From Megascapheus bottae (lineage: Eukaryota > Chordata > Mammalia > Rodentia > Geomyidae), in assembly GCA_024803745.1 (NCBI GenBank), contig JANJXV010000161.1, positions 372,001-436,000 on the forward strand: 64,000 nt of DNA. The letters run 5' to 3'. Made by a program: the position numbers and the translations under genes. The notes under the pieces were generated by a model. It saw only the letters and a program-made list of their open reading frames with translations. It was not told the DNA's origin and searched no databases. This document shows, in pieces, positions 11,257 through 25,098 of this stretch. How positions within the stretch are numbered: position 1 is the stretch's first letter; the number at the start of each line of letters is the position of its first letter.

Positions 11257-14200
11257 CTACTGATTATGACGAATGAGGGAAACCACTGAGCCTAAGTTCC
11301 TTTGAGTCTGGCTTACTTCACTTAATATGATTTGTTCTAAGTCTTTCCATTTCCTAACAAATGGGGCGATGTCATTCTTTCTGACAGCAGCATAGAATTC
11401 CATTGTGTAAAAATACCACAACTTGTTGATCCACTCATCAACTGAGGGACATCTGGGTTGGTTCCATATCTTTGCTATGGTGAATAGTGCTGCAATGAAC
11501 ATTGTTGTGCTAGTGGGTTTAGTATGCCCTTGTTTCTGGATTGTTGGGTAAATGCCAAGTACTGGAATTGCTGGGTCATAGGGGAGTTGTATGTTTAGCG
11601 TTTTGTGGCACTGCCGCACTGCTTTCCATAGTGGTTGAACGAGTTTGCACTCCCACCAACAGTGTAGTAGTGATCCCTCCTGACCACATCCCCTCCAGCA
11701 TCTGTTGTCATTCGTTTTCCTGATCCTGGCCATTCTAACTGGATTTAGGTGGAATCTTAGACTTGTTTTGATTTGCATTTCTTTTATGACCAGAGATGTT
11801 GAGCATTTCTTCATGTGTCTATAGGTTATTTTTGTTTCTTCTTCAGAGAAGACTCTCTTTAATTCTTTGGCCCATTTTGTAATGGGATGGGTGTTACTTT
11901 GGAGGTTAGTTTTGGAGTGATTCAATTTTTTGAGTTGTTGATATATTTTAGATATGAGGCCTTGTTCCGTTGTTTGGGTGGTGAAGATCTTCTCCCACTC
12001 TGTAGGCTTCCTGATTAGTTTACTAGCTATATCCGTTGCCATACAAAAGCTCTGCAGTTTAATGCAGTCCCACTTATCCAGCCTTTCTCTGATTTGTTCT
12101 GATTCTTGGTCCTTATTAAGAAAGTTTCGACCTGTACCAAGGAGGCCTAGTGTATCTCCTATTTCTTCCTGTAAACTCTTCAGTGTGTCAGCTTTTACCT
12201 CCACGTCTTTGATCCATTTGGAGTTAATTCTAGTGCAAGGGGACAAAGAAGGATCCAACTTTAGTTTTCTGCAGGTGTTTAACCAGTTCTGCCAGCACAA
12301 CTTGTTGAAGAGGCTATCTTTCTTCCATTCTATTTTTTTGGCTCCCTGGTCAAAGATTAGGTGGCCATAGGTCTTTGGTTTAATATCTGGGTCCGCAGTT
12401 CTACTCCATTGGACTTCAGGCCTGTTCTTGTGCCAGTACCAAGCTGTTTTGAGAATTATAGCTCTGTAATAGAGCCTTAAGTTTGGAATTGAAATTCCTC
12501 CAGCGCTGTTCTTTCTGCTAAGAAGTGTTTTTGCTATACGGGGTCATTTATTATTCCATATGAAATTTTGAATTGCCTCTTCTATGTCTTTAAAGAATGA
12601 CATTGGGATGTTGATGGGTATTACATTGAATTTGTAGATAGCCCTTGGCAAGATTGTCATTTTCACAATGTTGATTCTTCCAATCCAGGAGCATGGGAGG
12701 TTTTTCCATTTCCTTAGTTCTGCTTTGATTTCCTTTTTTAGGGTTTTAAAGTTTTCATCTAAACGGTCCTTCACATTCTTAGTTAAGCTAATTGCTAGGT
12801 ACTTTATTTTCTTTGAGGCTATTGTGAAAGGATTTTCTTTCCTGATTATTGCCTCGTTCCTCTCAGTGTTGGCGTAAAATAAGGCAGTTGATTTGTGAGG
12901 GTTGATTTTATGGCCTGCTACCCTTCCAAAGCTTTGAATCAGCTCAAGGAGCTTGGGAGTAGAGTCTATAGGAATCTTTAAATACAGAATCATGTCATCT
13001 GCAAAGAGGGATAGTTTTATTTCCTCTTTCCCTACTTGGATCCCCTTTATGCTTGCTTCTTGCCTTATGGCACTGCCTAGGAATTCTAGTACTATGTTAA
13101 AAAGGAGTGGAGAGAGTGGGCATCCTTGTCTCGTTCCTGATTTTAGAGGGAATGGCTTTAGATTTTCACTATTAAGTATAATACTAGCAGTGGGTTTCTC
13201 ATACACAGCCTTTATTACATTGAGAAATGTTCCATGGATTCCTAGTTTCTCCACATCTTTTAACATAAAGGGGTTTTGGATCTTGTCAAATGCCTTTTCC
13301 GCATCTATTGAGACAATCATGTGATTTATTCCTGCTCCTGTTGATGTGTTGAATTATATTAATTGATTTGTGTATGTTGAACCAGCTTTGCCTCCCTGTG
13401 ATGAATCCAGTTTGATCATAGTGTACATTTTTTTGATGAGTTGTTGTAGACGGTTGGCCAGTATTTTGTTGAGAAGTTTTGCATCGAGGTTCATCAAAGA
13501 AATGGGTCTATAGATCTCTTTCTTTGATGAATCTCTGTCTGGTTTGGGGATGAGGGATATGCTGGCTTCACAGAATCAGTTTAGTAAAGAACCTTCATTT
13601 TCAATTTCGTTGAAGAGCTTGAGGAGTATTGGTGTGAGCTCTGCTTTGAAGACCTTATAGAATTCAGCTGTGAATCCATCTGGCCCTGGGCTCTTTTTAA
13701 GTGGAAGTTGTCTAATTTCCATTTCTATTTCAGAGCTTGAAATAGGCCTGTTGAGTTGGGTTAGCTCTTCTTGGTTCAGTGTGTGTATGTTAATATTGTC
13801 TAGGAATTCATCCATTTCTTCTAGATTCTCAAATTTGTTGGCGTAAAGGTTTGAGAAGTATTCCCTCATGATATTCTGGATCTTGGTAATTTCTGTCGTG
13901 ATATTACCATTTTCATCTGCGATTTTGTTTATTTCGATATGCTCTCTTCTTTTTTTGGTAAGATTTGCTAAGGGCTTGTCAATTTTGTTAATTCTTTCAA
14001 GAACCAACTCCTTGTGTTGATTCTTTCTATAGTTTTTTTTTATTCCAAATCATTTAATTCTGCTTTGATTTTAATAATTTGTTTTCTCCTAATGGGTTTA
14101 GGGTTGGTTTGTTGCTCTTTTTCCAGGAGGTTAAGGTGAGACATTAACTAGTTGGTTTGCCATTTTTCCAACTTGCTGTTGTAGGCACTCCGCGCTATAA

Positions 14201-15099
14201 ATTTTCCTCTGAGTACTGCCTTTGTTGTGTCCCTAAGGAGTTGATGTTTGTGTGCTCCTTATTGTTAAATTTCATAAACAGTTGGATATCTGTTCTGATC
14301 TCTTCGATTACCCATTGTTTTTGATTCAACAATGTGTGGTTCAGTCTCCATGAGTTACAGGGTTTTCTTTGGTGGAGATGTGTGTTCAGCTCCAATTTGA
14401 TGCCTTTATGGTCTGAGAGTGTGCATGGAATAATTTCAGTGTTTCTGAATCTGTCCAGGTTTGCTTTATGGCCTAAGATGTGGTCTATTTTGCAAAATGT
14501 TCCATGTGCTGCTGAGAAAAACGTATATTGTGGTGTTAGTGGGTGGAATATTCTGCAGATGTCTGTTAGATCTAGTTGGTCTATATAGTTCTGTTCTAAG
14601 GTTTCTCTGTTGAGTTTTTGCCTTGTTGATCTGTCCATAGGTGAGAGTGGTGTGTTAAACTCACCAACAATCACTGTGTTTCGATCTATGTATGGTTTTA
14701 GTGTAAGTAAAGTTTGCTTGATGAAGTTTGGAGCTCCGGGATTGGGTGTGTAAATATTTAGGATTGTTATGTCTTCCGGGAGGAAAGATCCCTTTAGTAG
14801 TATGTAGTAACCTTCTTTGTCTTTTCTTACTAATTTTAGTTTGAAGTCTATTCTATCTGATATGAGGATGGTGAGGATGGCAACTCTATCCTGTTTATGG
14901 GGGCAGTTAGCTTGATAGAGTTTATTCCAACCTCTCACTTTCAAAAGATGATTGTTTTTGGGTAAGATGTGTCTCTCGAAGTCAGCAGAACGATGGCTCT
15001 TGCTTTTTGATCCAACTAGACAACCTATGCCGTTTAATTGGAGAGTTAAGTCCATTGATTGAGAGTTAGGATTGAGAGATATTTATTAGTTCCTACCAT
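11257..15099 (-). pseudogene. L1 ORF2, copy C
   Basis: Open stretches are the endonuclease part 15055-14195 (286 aa), linker 14007-13576, RT 13320-12544 (258 aa, with [20 protein letters not shown] and [10 protein letters not shown] intact) and C-terminus 12300-11257 (347 aa, with the Cys domain). Copy-specific changes are a 9-bp duplication in the endonuclease giving AILTILISD (about 14868-14880) and a 3-bp loss in LEQNYID. It is otherwise one of the least damaged RT/C-terminal regions, but the shared stops still disable it. Confidence 0.92.
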
Positions 15100-15147
15100 T
15101 TTTAAAAGCTTTTAGTAGGGCCTGTGTCTTGACAGTTCTTGTGGTCC

Positions 15148-16330
15148 TTAGATGGTATGCTGTTTAGGTGCCATTTCTTTCCCTATATTGCATTTATTTT
15201 GGTTTTCTATGTATAGAGCATCTTTGAGAATTCTCTGTATTGTTGGTTTTGTTTCGACATATTGTTGCAGCTTTTCCCTGGAATGGAATGTTTTTATTTT
15301 TCCCTCAGTTATGAATGAGAGCTTAGCTGGCTACAGTATTCTTGGTTGGTAGTTATTTGATATAAGGGCATGACATATATGCTTCCAGTCACTTCGTGCT
15401 TGCATGGTCTCTGCTGAGAATCTGGGGTTATTCTGATTGGTTTGCCTTTGTAGGTTACTGATCCCTTTTCCCTGGCTGCCTTTAGGATCTTTCCTTTCGT
15501 TTCTATTGATCCAGTTCAGATCACAATGTGGCGGTGGGATGTTCTTTTCTGGTCAGGTCTGTTTGGGGTTCTAAAAGCTTCTCGTATGTGGATGGGCCTG
15601 CCCTTCTGGATATTTGGGAAATTCTCTGAGATGATTCCCTGAAGTATATTTCCAATACCATTGACCTCTTTCTCCACGCCCTCCTCAGTACCAACTAGCC
15701 TTAAATTAGGCTTCCTAATTGTATCTTGGACCTCCTGAAGCGCTCTCTCATATTTCCTAGATTTGGATTGACTCATTTTCTGTTCTTTATAATACCTAAA
15801 TTATCTTCAGCCATGGAAATTCTCTCCTCTGCAATGTCTAACCTGCTATCAAAGCTATCTACTTTATTTTTCATCTCCCTTGCTTCTAATTGCTCACTTT
15901 TGATGCCTTGCATCCCTTGTTTTAGATCATGTATGGATTTCTTTATCTCCTTGATTTCCTTTTGAGTGGTTAGCTCAGTAGCTTTATTTTCTTTGGACAT
16001 TTGCTGGAGTTTGGTCACGTTTTTATTTGTGGATTCTTTGAATTCATCCATCTTTCTTTGAAAAACCTTTATTATGGCCTCCTTTATGGCTTCTTCTTTT
16101 TCACTTATCACCTTGTTTTTGCTTTCCTCTTGTTCAGGTATGGCTTCCTCCATTATCTCTTTCCTTATATTTTCACATTTTTCATTGATGATGTTTATCA
16201 ATTGCATTTGTGTAGCAATTGGAAGACTCTCCTCTAGGTTTGCCAGTGACTCTTCCATTGTCTGTTTACATTGGGTGGGGGATGTTGTTTCTTGATTTGA
16301 CATTTTTCTTGAGTTTCTTGTTCTGCCCAT
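15148..16330 (-). pseudogene. L1 ORF1, copy C
   Basis: The first frame is 16330-15773. The second (15776 down) ends early, at 15516, because an Arg codon became TGA (plus strand 'cagttcagatcacaatg' instead of 'cagttcggatc'). A further 1-bp deletion lies at about 15416. This ORF1 therefore has at least two lesions in addition to the shared split and TAG. Confidence 0.9.
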
Positions 16331-16990
16331 TTGAAAATGGGAGCAAGATTACTACTAAATACGATTATAGTTTTTCAGATATAACCAACCTAGACCTCTG
16401 TAGCTGGCAGACACTAGATGTTCACAAGTTTTGATTGGTATTATCACTCTTTCTTTTTGTGCACTTACAGACCAGCCTAATACAACCACTGATAAGCGAT
16501 TTATACCCAAAACAATAAGCCTCTCAATCCAATCTCTATTGTCTTTAAGTCCCTCTGAGCCTAGAGAATAATTAACCACCTACATATACAATATTGCTCA
16601 ACAGCCATCAAGTGTAGATCCGTGCAGTATAAGGGTTGAAAGACGAGCAGAGGTCCAGAGATAGAAAAAAAGAATGAGAGAGGTCAGGGGAGGTGCAATA
16701 GGATTAACGTAGGAGTGTAAGAATATTGTACTAATGAAAAGTTATAGCATAAGGATAACTGACCTAAGTTGGTAAGTAGGCAGCATATTTGAGTACAAAG
16801 TTTGGAAAGTATTAGAATAAAACTTATGTGTTGCTGCACGACTAGCTCTTAGCCCAACCAGTGGCCTCACAGTGGACCATGGGATGGATCTGTTTTTCTT
16901 GTCTACGTTGAGGGAAAGGGGTATTTCACAAGATGCAGAAGCAAAGATTTCAGAAGCAAATGCTGTGAGTGAATTAGCTCGTAAAAAGCA

Positions 16991-17198
16991 TTTTAATTTT
17001 CTTTTATCTTTCTGCCAGTCTTGGGGCTTGAATTCAGGGCCTGAGCACTGTCCTCGGGTTTTCTCAAGTCTAGCCCTCTGCCACTTGAGCCACAGTGCCA
17101 CATCTAGATTTTCTATCTATGTGGTACTAAGCAATCAAACCCAGATCTTCATGGATGCTAGGCAAGCACTCTACCACTATGCCAAACTCTCAACCCTG
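16991..17198 (-). mobile_element. ID-type SINE in S3
   Basis: Same insertion as 2120-2326. Confidence 0.8.
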
Positions 17199-17215
17199 AC
17201 ATAGTAATTATGAAG

Positions 17216-17261
<46 letters not shown>

Positions 17262-17262
17262 A
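17216..17262. repeat. (TCA)n microsatellite, S3
   Basis: About 15 triplets. Confidence 0.96.
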
Positions 17263-17459
17263 TCCAAATATCCTTTCTCCTACAAAGAATGAACACTTAA
17301 CTGTCTCTAATGCTTTTTTTTTAATTTCACTAATTCTTCTGTGTTTTTCCCTCTTGCATTTTTTACACATGACAGCAAAGCTAATCATCAGGAAAAAATT
17401 GATTAGGATACAGAACCCTAATAATATCCTAGTAGATTGACGTCAAAAATATGTGCAAG

Positions 17460-17659
17460 ATGCCCTGTGTGTTTGACCTAGTGGGAGAGTCCTTGGCTAC
17501 CAAGCAGTAAGCCTCAGGTTTGATTCCTCATTACCACATACATAGAAAACGCTGCAAGTGGTGCTGTGGCTCGGTGGGACAGCTAAAGCCTAAAGAAAGC
17601 CCAAGAACAATGCTCACACTCTGAGGTCAAGTCCCAAGACTACCAAAAACAAAAAAAAA
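17460..17659 (+). mobile_element. SINE in S3, plus orientation
   Basis: Same insertion as 2592-2793. Confidence 0.8.
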
Positions 17660-18040
17660 TTCGACAAGGGGCAAAATGCAGGCAGAGAAGGCACTGAAGC
17701 AAATGTTTTGTAAAGGATGAGGGCAATATTGACCCTTAAGTTTGGATCTTACCTAAGAAAGGCTCCTTGAGCCTGAGACCAGACTGGTAGTTGGGCCTAG
17801 TGGAAGACATTGGGATTGGACAAATAAGGTGTGCTGTATACTACATCCACATGTATATTGTGAGACTGGAGGAGAGATTCAGCCTCCAGTATGTCTTTGG
17901 TGAGGTCTTTTGTGAGCAAGGATCTTTGGTCATTGGGCCCTGAAAGGTGACCCTGCCTCCCTCACAATGGAACAGAATATGGAACCCTGGCAACCAAGCC
18001 ACTGTAACTAACAACCAGCTCAAGCCAGCTCACTTGGCCT

Positions 18041-18227
18041 GTGGCTCAGGAGGAAGAAAGATGTTGCTGTGCTGTTGCCAAAGGTCAGGAAACTCGAGTC
18101 TCAGGCATGGAAGTTGTGGATATCTTACTCGAAGATGTACATGCTAGATCATTGCCAAGCCACAAATCCAGTATAACAGAACTTTCTCTAAGAAGAAGGC
18201 CAGGAAAATCCAGGGCAACCAGATGAG
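18041..18227 (+). pseudogene. Exon-like short frame with splice donor, S3
   Basis: A 61-aa frame, DILLEDVHARS variant. The donor-like GT is at 18228. Confidence 0.4.
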
Positions 18228-18700
18228 GTAAATTTCTAAGAAGAAATGTATTTGACCCCATCCTCCTCCCCACACACTACAACTTTCTTTTTTTTCATTT
18301 TTTTATTGTAATTAGTAAAAGGGTTAGATGATATTTGCCAGATAGAAGGTGCATTAATTCACATACACTGATACCCTTTCACATGTCTTGGTACCCATTT
18401 CCCTCCAACCCCACACCCCCACCCGTCTTGGTTTTCCCCCCTTCCCTATCAAATTTCAAATATCCAAATACAAATAAATTCAATATATCAGATAACAAAG
18501 TGAGATACTATACCAATATGTGATATCCAAGGGACAGCAAGCGAGATGAGAGACAACATAGTACATTAAGGACAACAATCATTCATTATATGGCTTTTGT
18601 GTCAATATCCTGGAGGTCCTTTCAATTAGCTTCACATTATATGGCCTTATATATGGCCTTTTGCTCTATTGACAGTCTCTGCTAGTAGAGCCCAAGGTTT

Positions 18701-21700
18701 CTACTGATTATGACGAATGAGGGAAACCACTGAGCCTAAGTTCCTCTGAGTCTGGCTTACTTCACTTAATATGATTTGTTCTAAGTCTTTCCATTTCCTA
18801 ACAAATGGGGCGATGTCATTCTTTCTGACAGCAGCATAGAATTCCATTGTGTACAAATACCACAACTTGTTGATCCACTCATCAACTGAGGGACATCTGG
18901 GTTGGTTCCATATCTTTGCTATGGTGAATAGTGCTGCAATGAACATTGTTGTGCTAGTGGGTTTAGTATGCCCTTGTTTCTGGATTGTTGGGTAAATGCC
19001 AAGTACTGGAATTGCTGGGTCATAGGGGAGTTGTATGTTTAGCGTTTTGTGGCACTGCCGCACTGCTTTCCATAGTGGTTGAACGAGTTTGCACTCCCAC
19101 CAACAGTGTAGTAGTGATCCCCCCTGACCACATCCCCTCCAGCATCTGTTTTCATTCGTTTTCCTGATCCTGGCCATTCTAACTGGAGTTAGGTGGAATC
19201 TTAGACTTGTTTTGATTTGCATTTCTTTTATGACCAGAGATGTTGAGCATTTCTTCATGTGTCTATAGGTTATTTTTGTTTCTTCTTCAGAGAAGACTCT
19301 CTTTAATTCTTTGGCCCATTTTGTAATGGGATGGGTGTTACTTTGGAGGTTAGTTTTGGAGTGATTCAATTTTTTGAGTTGTTGATATATTTTAGATATG
19401 AGGCCTTGTTCCGTTGTTTGGGTGGTGAAGATCTTCTCCCACTCTGTAGGCTTCCTGATTTGTTTACTAGCTATATCCGTTGCCATACAAAAGCTCTGCA
19501 GTTTAATGCAGTCCCACTTATCCAGCCTTTCTCTGATTTGTTGTGATTCTTGGTCCTTATTAAGAAAGTTTCGACCTGTACCAAGGAGGCCTAGTGTATC
19601 TCCTATTCCTTCCTGTAAACTTTTCAGTGTGTCAGCTTTTACCTCCACGTCTTTGATCCATTTGGAGTTAATTCTAGTGCAAGGTGACAAAGAAGGATCC
19701 AACTTTAGTTTTCTGCAGGTGTTTAACCAGTTCTGCCAGCACAACTTGTTGAAGAGGCTATCTTTCTTCCATTCTATTTTTTGGCTCCCTGGTCAAAGAT
19801 TAGGTGGCCATAGGTCTGTGGTTTAATATCTGGGTCCGCAGTTCTACTCCATTGGACTTCAGGCCTGTTCTTGTGCCAGTACCAAGCTGTTTTGAGAATT
19901 ATAGCTCTGTAATAGAGCCTTAAGTTTGGAATTGAAATTCCTCCAGCGCTGTTCTTTCTGCTAAGAAGTGTTTTTGCTATACGGGGTCTTTTATTATTCC
20001 ATATGAAATTTTGAATTGCCTCTTCTATGTCTTTAAAGAATGACATTGGGATGTTGATGGGTATTACATTGAATTTGTAGATAGCCCTTGGCAAGATTGT
20101 CATTTTCACAATGTTGATTCTTCCAATCCAGGAGCATGGGAGGTTTTTCCATTTCCTTAGTTCTGCTTTAATTTCCTTTTTTAGGGTTTTAAAGTTTTCA
20201 TCTAAACGGTCCTTCACATTCTTAGTTAAGCTAATTGCTAGGTACTTTATTTTCTTTGAGGCTATTGTGAAAGGATTTTCTTTCCTGATTATTGCCTCGT
20301 TCCTCTCAGTGTTGGCGTAAAATAAGGCAGTTGATTTGTGAGGGTTGATTTTATGGCCTGCTACCCTTCCAAAGCTTTGAATCAGCTCAAGGAGCTTGGG
20401 AGTAGAGTCTACAGGAATCTTTAAATACAGAATCATGTCATCTGCAAAGAGGGATAGTTTTATTTCCTCTTTCCCTACTTGGATCCCCTTTATGCTTGCT
20501 TCTTGCCTTATGGCACTGCCTAGGAATTCTAGTACTATGTTAAAAAGGAGTGGAGAGAGTGGGCATCCTTGTCTCGTTCCTGATTTTAGAGGGAATGGCT
20601 TTAGATTTTCACTATTAAGTATAATACTAGCAGTGGGTTTCTCATACACAGCCTTTATTACATTGAGAAATGTTCCATGGATTCCTAGTTTCTCCACATC
20701 TTTTAACATAAAGGGGTTTTGGATCTTGTCAAATGCCTTTTCCGCATCTATTGAGACAATCATGTGATTTTATCCCTGCTCCTGTTGATGTGTTGAATTA
20801 TATTAATTGATTTGTGTATGTTGAACCAGCTTTGCCTCCCTGTGATGAATCCAGTTTGATCATAGTGTACATTTTTTTGATGAGTTGTTGTAGACGGTGG
20901 CCAGTATTTTGTTGAGAAGTTTTGCATTGAGGTTCATCAAAGAACTGGGTGTATAGATCTCTTTCTTTGATGAATCTCTGTCTGGTTTGGGGATGAGGGA
21001 TATGCTGGCTTCACAGAATCAGTTTAGTAAAGAACCTTCATTTTCAATTTCGTTGAAGAGCTTGAGGAGTATTGGTGTGAGCTCTGCTTTGAAGACCTTA
21101 TAGAATTCAGCTGTGAATCCATCTGGCCCTGGGCTCTTTTTAAGTGGAAGTTGTCTAATTTCCATTTCTATTTCAGAGCTTGAAATAGGCCTGTTGAGTT
21201 GGGATAGCTCTTCTTGGTTCAGTGTGTGTATGTTAATTTTGTCTAGGAATTCATCCGTTTCTTCTAGATTCTCAAATTTGTTGGCGTAAAGGTTTGAGAA
21301 GTATTCCCTCATGATATTCTGGATCTTGGTAATTTCTGTCGTGATATTACCATTTTCATCTGCGATTTTGTTTATTTCGATATGCTCTCTTCTTTTTTTG
21401 GTAAGATTTGCTAAGGGCTTGTCAATTTTGTTAATTCTTTCAAGAACCAACTCCTTGTTTTGTTGATTCTTTCTATAGTTTTTTTATTCCAAATCATTTA
21501 ATTCTGCTTTGATTTTAATAATTTGCTTTCTCCTAATGGGTTTAGGGTTGGTTTGTTGCTCTTTTTCCAGGAGGTTAAGGTGAGACATTAACTAGTTGGT
21601 TTGCCATTTTTCCAACTTGCTGTTGTAGGCACTTCACGCTATAAATTTTCCTCTGAGTACTGCCTTTGTTGTGTCCCTAAGGAGTTGATATTTGTGTGCT

Positions 21701-22537
21701 CCTTATTGTTAAATTTCATAAACAGTTGGATATCTGTTCTGATCTCTTCGATTACCCATTGTTTTTGATTCAACAATGTGTGGTTCAGTCTCCATGAGTT
21801 ACAGGGTTTTCTTTGGTGGAGATGTGTGTTCAGCTCCAATTTGATGCCTTTATGGTCTGAGAGTGTGCATGGAATAATTTCAGTGTTTCTGAATCTGTCC
21901 AGGTTTGCTTTATGGCCTAAGATGTGGTCTATTTTGGAAAATGTTCCATGTGCTGCTGAGAAAAACGTATATTGTGGTGTTACTGGGTGGAATATTCTGC
22001 AGATGTCTGTTAGATCTAGTTGGTCTACATAGTTGTTCAGTTCTAAGGTTTCTCTGTTGAGTTTTTGCCTTGTTGATCTGTCCATAGGTGAGAGTGGTGT
22101 GTTAAACTCACCAACAATCACTGTGTTTCGATCTATGTATGGTTTCAGTGTAAGTAAAGTTTGCTTGATGAAGTTTGGAGCTCCGGGATTGGGTGTGTAA
22201 ATATTTAGGATTGTTATGTCTTCCGGGAGGAAAGATCCCTTTAGTAGTATGTAGTAACCTTCTTTGTCTTTTCTTACTAATTTTAGTTTGAAGTCTATTC
22301 TATCTGATATGAGGATGGCAACTCTAGCCTGTTTATGGGGGCAGTTAGCTTGATAGAGTTTATTCCAACCTCTCACTTTCAAAAGATGATTGTTTTTGGG
22401 TAAGATGTGTCTCTCGAAGTCAGCAGAACGATGGCTCTTGCTTTTTGATCCAACTAGACAACCTATGCCGTTTAATTGGAGAGTTAAGTCCATTGATTGA
22501 GAGTTAGGATTGAGAGATATTTATTAGTTCCTACCAT
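18701..22537 (-). pseudogene. L1 ORF2, copy D
   Basis: Open stretches are the endonuclease part 22493-21639 (284 aa), linker 21450-21019, RT plus downstream 20763-19774 (329 aa) and C-terminus 19744-18701 (347 aa). RT motifs [10 protein letters not shown] and [10 protein letters not shown] are intact. The frame breaks at about 19780 through loss of one T in a T run (plus strand 'attctattttttggctcc'). A further single-base loss at about 20898 ('gacggtggcc') breaks the ILANRLQQL region. Confidence 0.92.
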
Positions 22538-22585
22538 TTTTAAAAGCTTTTAGTAGGGCCTGTGTCTTGACAGTTCTTGTGGTCC

Positions 22586-23768
22586 TTAGATGGTATGCTG
22601 TTTAGGTGCCATTTCTTTCCCTATATTGCATTTATTTTGGTTTTCTATGTATAGAGCATCTTTGAGAATTCTCTGTAGTGTTGGTTTTGTTTCGACATAT
22701 TGTTGCAGCTTTTCCCTGGAATGGAATGTTTTTATTTTTCCCTCAGTTATGAATGAGAGCTTAGCTGGCTACAGTATTCTTGGTTGGTAGTTATTTGATA
22801 TAAGGGCATAACATATATGCTTCCAGTCACTTCGTGCTTGCATGGTCTCTGCTGAGAATCTGGGGTTATTCTGATTGGTTTGCCTTTGTAGGTTACTGAT
22901 CCCTTTTCCCTGGCTGCCTTTAGGATCTTTCCTTTCGTTTCTATTGATCCAGTTCGGATCACAATGTGGCGGTGGGATGTTCTTTTCTGGTCAGGTCTGT
23001 TTGGGGTTCTAAAAGCTTCTCGTATCTGGATGGGCCTGCCCTTCTGGATATTTGGGAAATTCTCTGAGATGATTCCCTGAAGTATATTTCCAAATCCATT
23101 GACCTCTTTCTCCACGCCCTCCTCAGTACCAACTAGCCTTAAATTAGGCTTCCTAATTGTATCTTGGACCTCCTGAAGCGCTCTCTCATATTTCCTAGAT
23201 TTGGATTGACTCATTTTCTGTTCTTTATAATACCTAAATTATCTTCAGCCACGGAAATTCTCTCCTCTGCAATGTCTAACCTGCTATCAAAGCTATCTAC
23301 TTTATTTTTCATCTCCCTTGCTTCTAATTGCTCACTTTTGATGCCTTGCATCCCTTGTTTTAGATCATGTATGGATTTCTTTATCTCCTTGATTTCCTTT
23401 TGAGTGGTTAGCTCAGTAGCTTTATTTTCTTTGGACATTTGCTGGAGTTTGGTCACGTTTTTATTTGTGGATTCTTTGAATTCATCCATCTTTCTTTGAA
23501 AAACCTTTATTATGGCCTCCTTTATGGCTTCTTCTTTTTCACTTATCACCTTGTTTTTGCTTTCCTCTTGTTCAGGTATGGCTTCCTCCATTATCTCTTT
23601 CCTTATATTTTCACATTTTTCATTAATGATGTTTATCAATTGCATTTGTGTAGCAATTGGAAGACTCTCCTCTAGGTTTGCCAGTGACTGTTCCATTGTC
23701 TGTTTACATTGGGTGGGGGATGTTGTTTCTTGATTTGACATTTTTCTTGAGTTTCTTGTTCTGCCCAT
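22586..23768 (-). pseudogene. L1 ORF1, copy D
   Basis: The first frame is 23768-23211. The second runs 23214-22747. The 1-bp deletion shared with copy C shifts the end, so it reads past the usual TAG to a different tail (ITPDSQQRPCKHE...). Confidence 0.9.
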
Positions 23769-24431
23769 TTGAAAATGGGAGCAAGATTACTACTAAATAC
23801 GATTATAGTTTTTCAGATATAACCAACCTAGACCTCTGTAGCTGGCAGACACTAGATGTTCACAAGTTTTGATTGGTATTATCACTCTTTCTTTTTGTGC
23901 ACTTACAGACCAGCCTAATACAACCACTAATAAGCGATTTATACCCAAAACAATAAGCCTCTCAATCCAATCTCTATTGTCTTTAAGTCCCTCTGAGCCT
24001 AGAGAATAATTAACCACCTACATATACAATATTGCTCAACAGCCATCAAGTGTAGATCCGTGCAGTATAAGGGTTGAAAGACGAGCAGAGGTCCAGAGAT
24101 AGAAAAAAAGAATGAGAGAGGTCAGGGGAGGTGCAAGAGGATTAACGTAGGAGTGTAAGAATATTGTAGTAATGAAGAAAAGTTATAGCATAAGGATAAC
24201 TGACCTAAGTTGGTAAGTAGGTAGCATATTTGAGTACAAAGTTTGGAAAGTATTAGAATAAAACTTATGTGTTGCTGCACGACTAGCTCTTTGCCCAACC
24301 AGTGGCCTCACAGTGGACCATGGGATGGATCTGTTTTTCTTGTCTACGTTGAGGGAAAGGGGTATTTCACAAGATGCAGAAGCGAAGATTTCAGAAGCAA
24401 ATGCTGTGAGTGAATTAGCTCGTAAAAAGCA

Positions 24432-24639
24432 TTTTTATTTTCTTTTATCTTTCTGCCAGTCTTGGGGCTTGAATTCAGGGCCTGAGCACTGTCCTCGGGT
24501 TTTCTCAAGTCTAGCCCTCTGCCACTTGAGCCACAGTGCCACATCTAGATTTTCTATCTATGTGGTACTGAGCAATCAAACCCAGATCTTCATGGATGCT
24601 AGGCAAGCACTCTACCACTATGCCAAACTCTCAACCCTG
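24432..24639 (-). mobile_element. ID-type SINE in S4
   Basis: Same insertion as 2120-2326. Confidence 0.8.
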
Positions 24640-24655
24640 ACATAGTAATTATGAA

Positions 24656-24656
24656 G

Positions 24657-24699
<43 letters not shown>

Positions 24700-24700
24700 A
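24656..24700. repeat. (TCA)n microsatellite, S4
   Basis: About 14 triplets. Confidence 0.96.
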
Positions 24701-24897
24701 TCCAAATATCCTTTCTCCTACAAAGAATGAACACTTAACTGTGTCTAATGCTTTTTTTTTAATTTCACTAATTCTTCTGTGTTTTTCCCTCTTGCATTTT
24801 TTACACATGACAGCAAAGCTAATCATCAGGAAAAAATTGATTAGGATACAGAAACCTAATAATATCCTAGTAGATTGACGTCAAAAATATGTGCAAG

Positions 24898-25098
24898 ATG
24901 CCCTGTGTGTTTGACCTAGTGGGAGAGTCCTTGGCTACCAAGCAGTAAGCCTCAGGTTTGATTCCTCATTACCACATACATAGAAAACGCTGCAAGTGGT
25001 GCTGTGGCTCGGTGGGACAGCTAAAGCCTAAAGAAAGCCCAAGAACAATGTTCACACTCTGAGGTCAAGTACCAAGACTAGCAAAAACAAAAAAAAAT
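24898..25098 (+). mobile_element. SINE in S4, plus orientation
   Basis: Same insertion as 2592-2793. Confidence 0.8.

Larger units (their letters stand above)
10840..16887 (-). mobile_element. L1 copy C, near full length
   Basis: The poly(T) start is at about 10840, ORF2 at 11257-15099, ORF1 at 15148-16330, and the 5' region runs to 16887. It shares with copy D a 2-bp deletion in the endonuclease N-terminus (about 15055) and a 1-bp deletion in ORF1 (gagaatctgggg at about 15416). These mark C and D as sister units. Confidence 0.93.
16888..18283. repeat. Non-L1 segment S3 of the array unit
   Basis: Standard unit content. It shares with S4 a 'tgaagtcatc' variant before the microsatellite and the DILLEDVHARS variant of the exon-like frame. 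Confidence 0.9.
18284..24328 (-). mobile_element. L1 copy D, near full length
   Basis: The poly(T) start is at about 18284, ORF2 at 18701-22537, ORF1 at 22586-23768, and the 5' region runs to 24328. It carries the two diagnostic deletions shared with copy C (about 22493 and 22857). Confidence 0.93.
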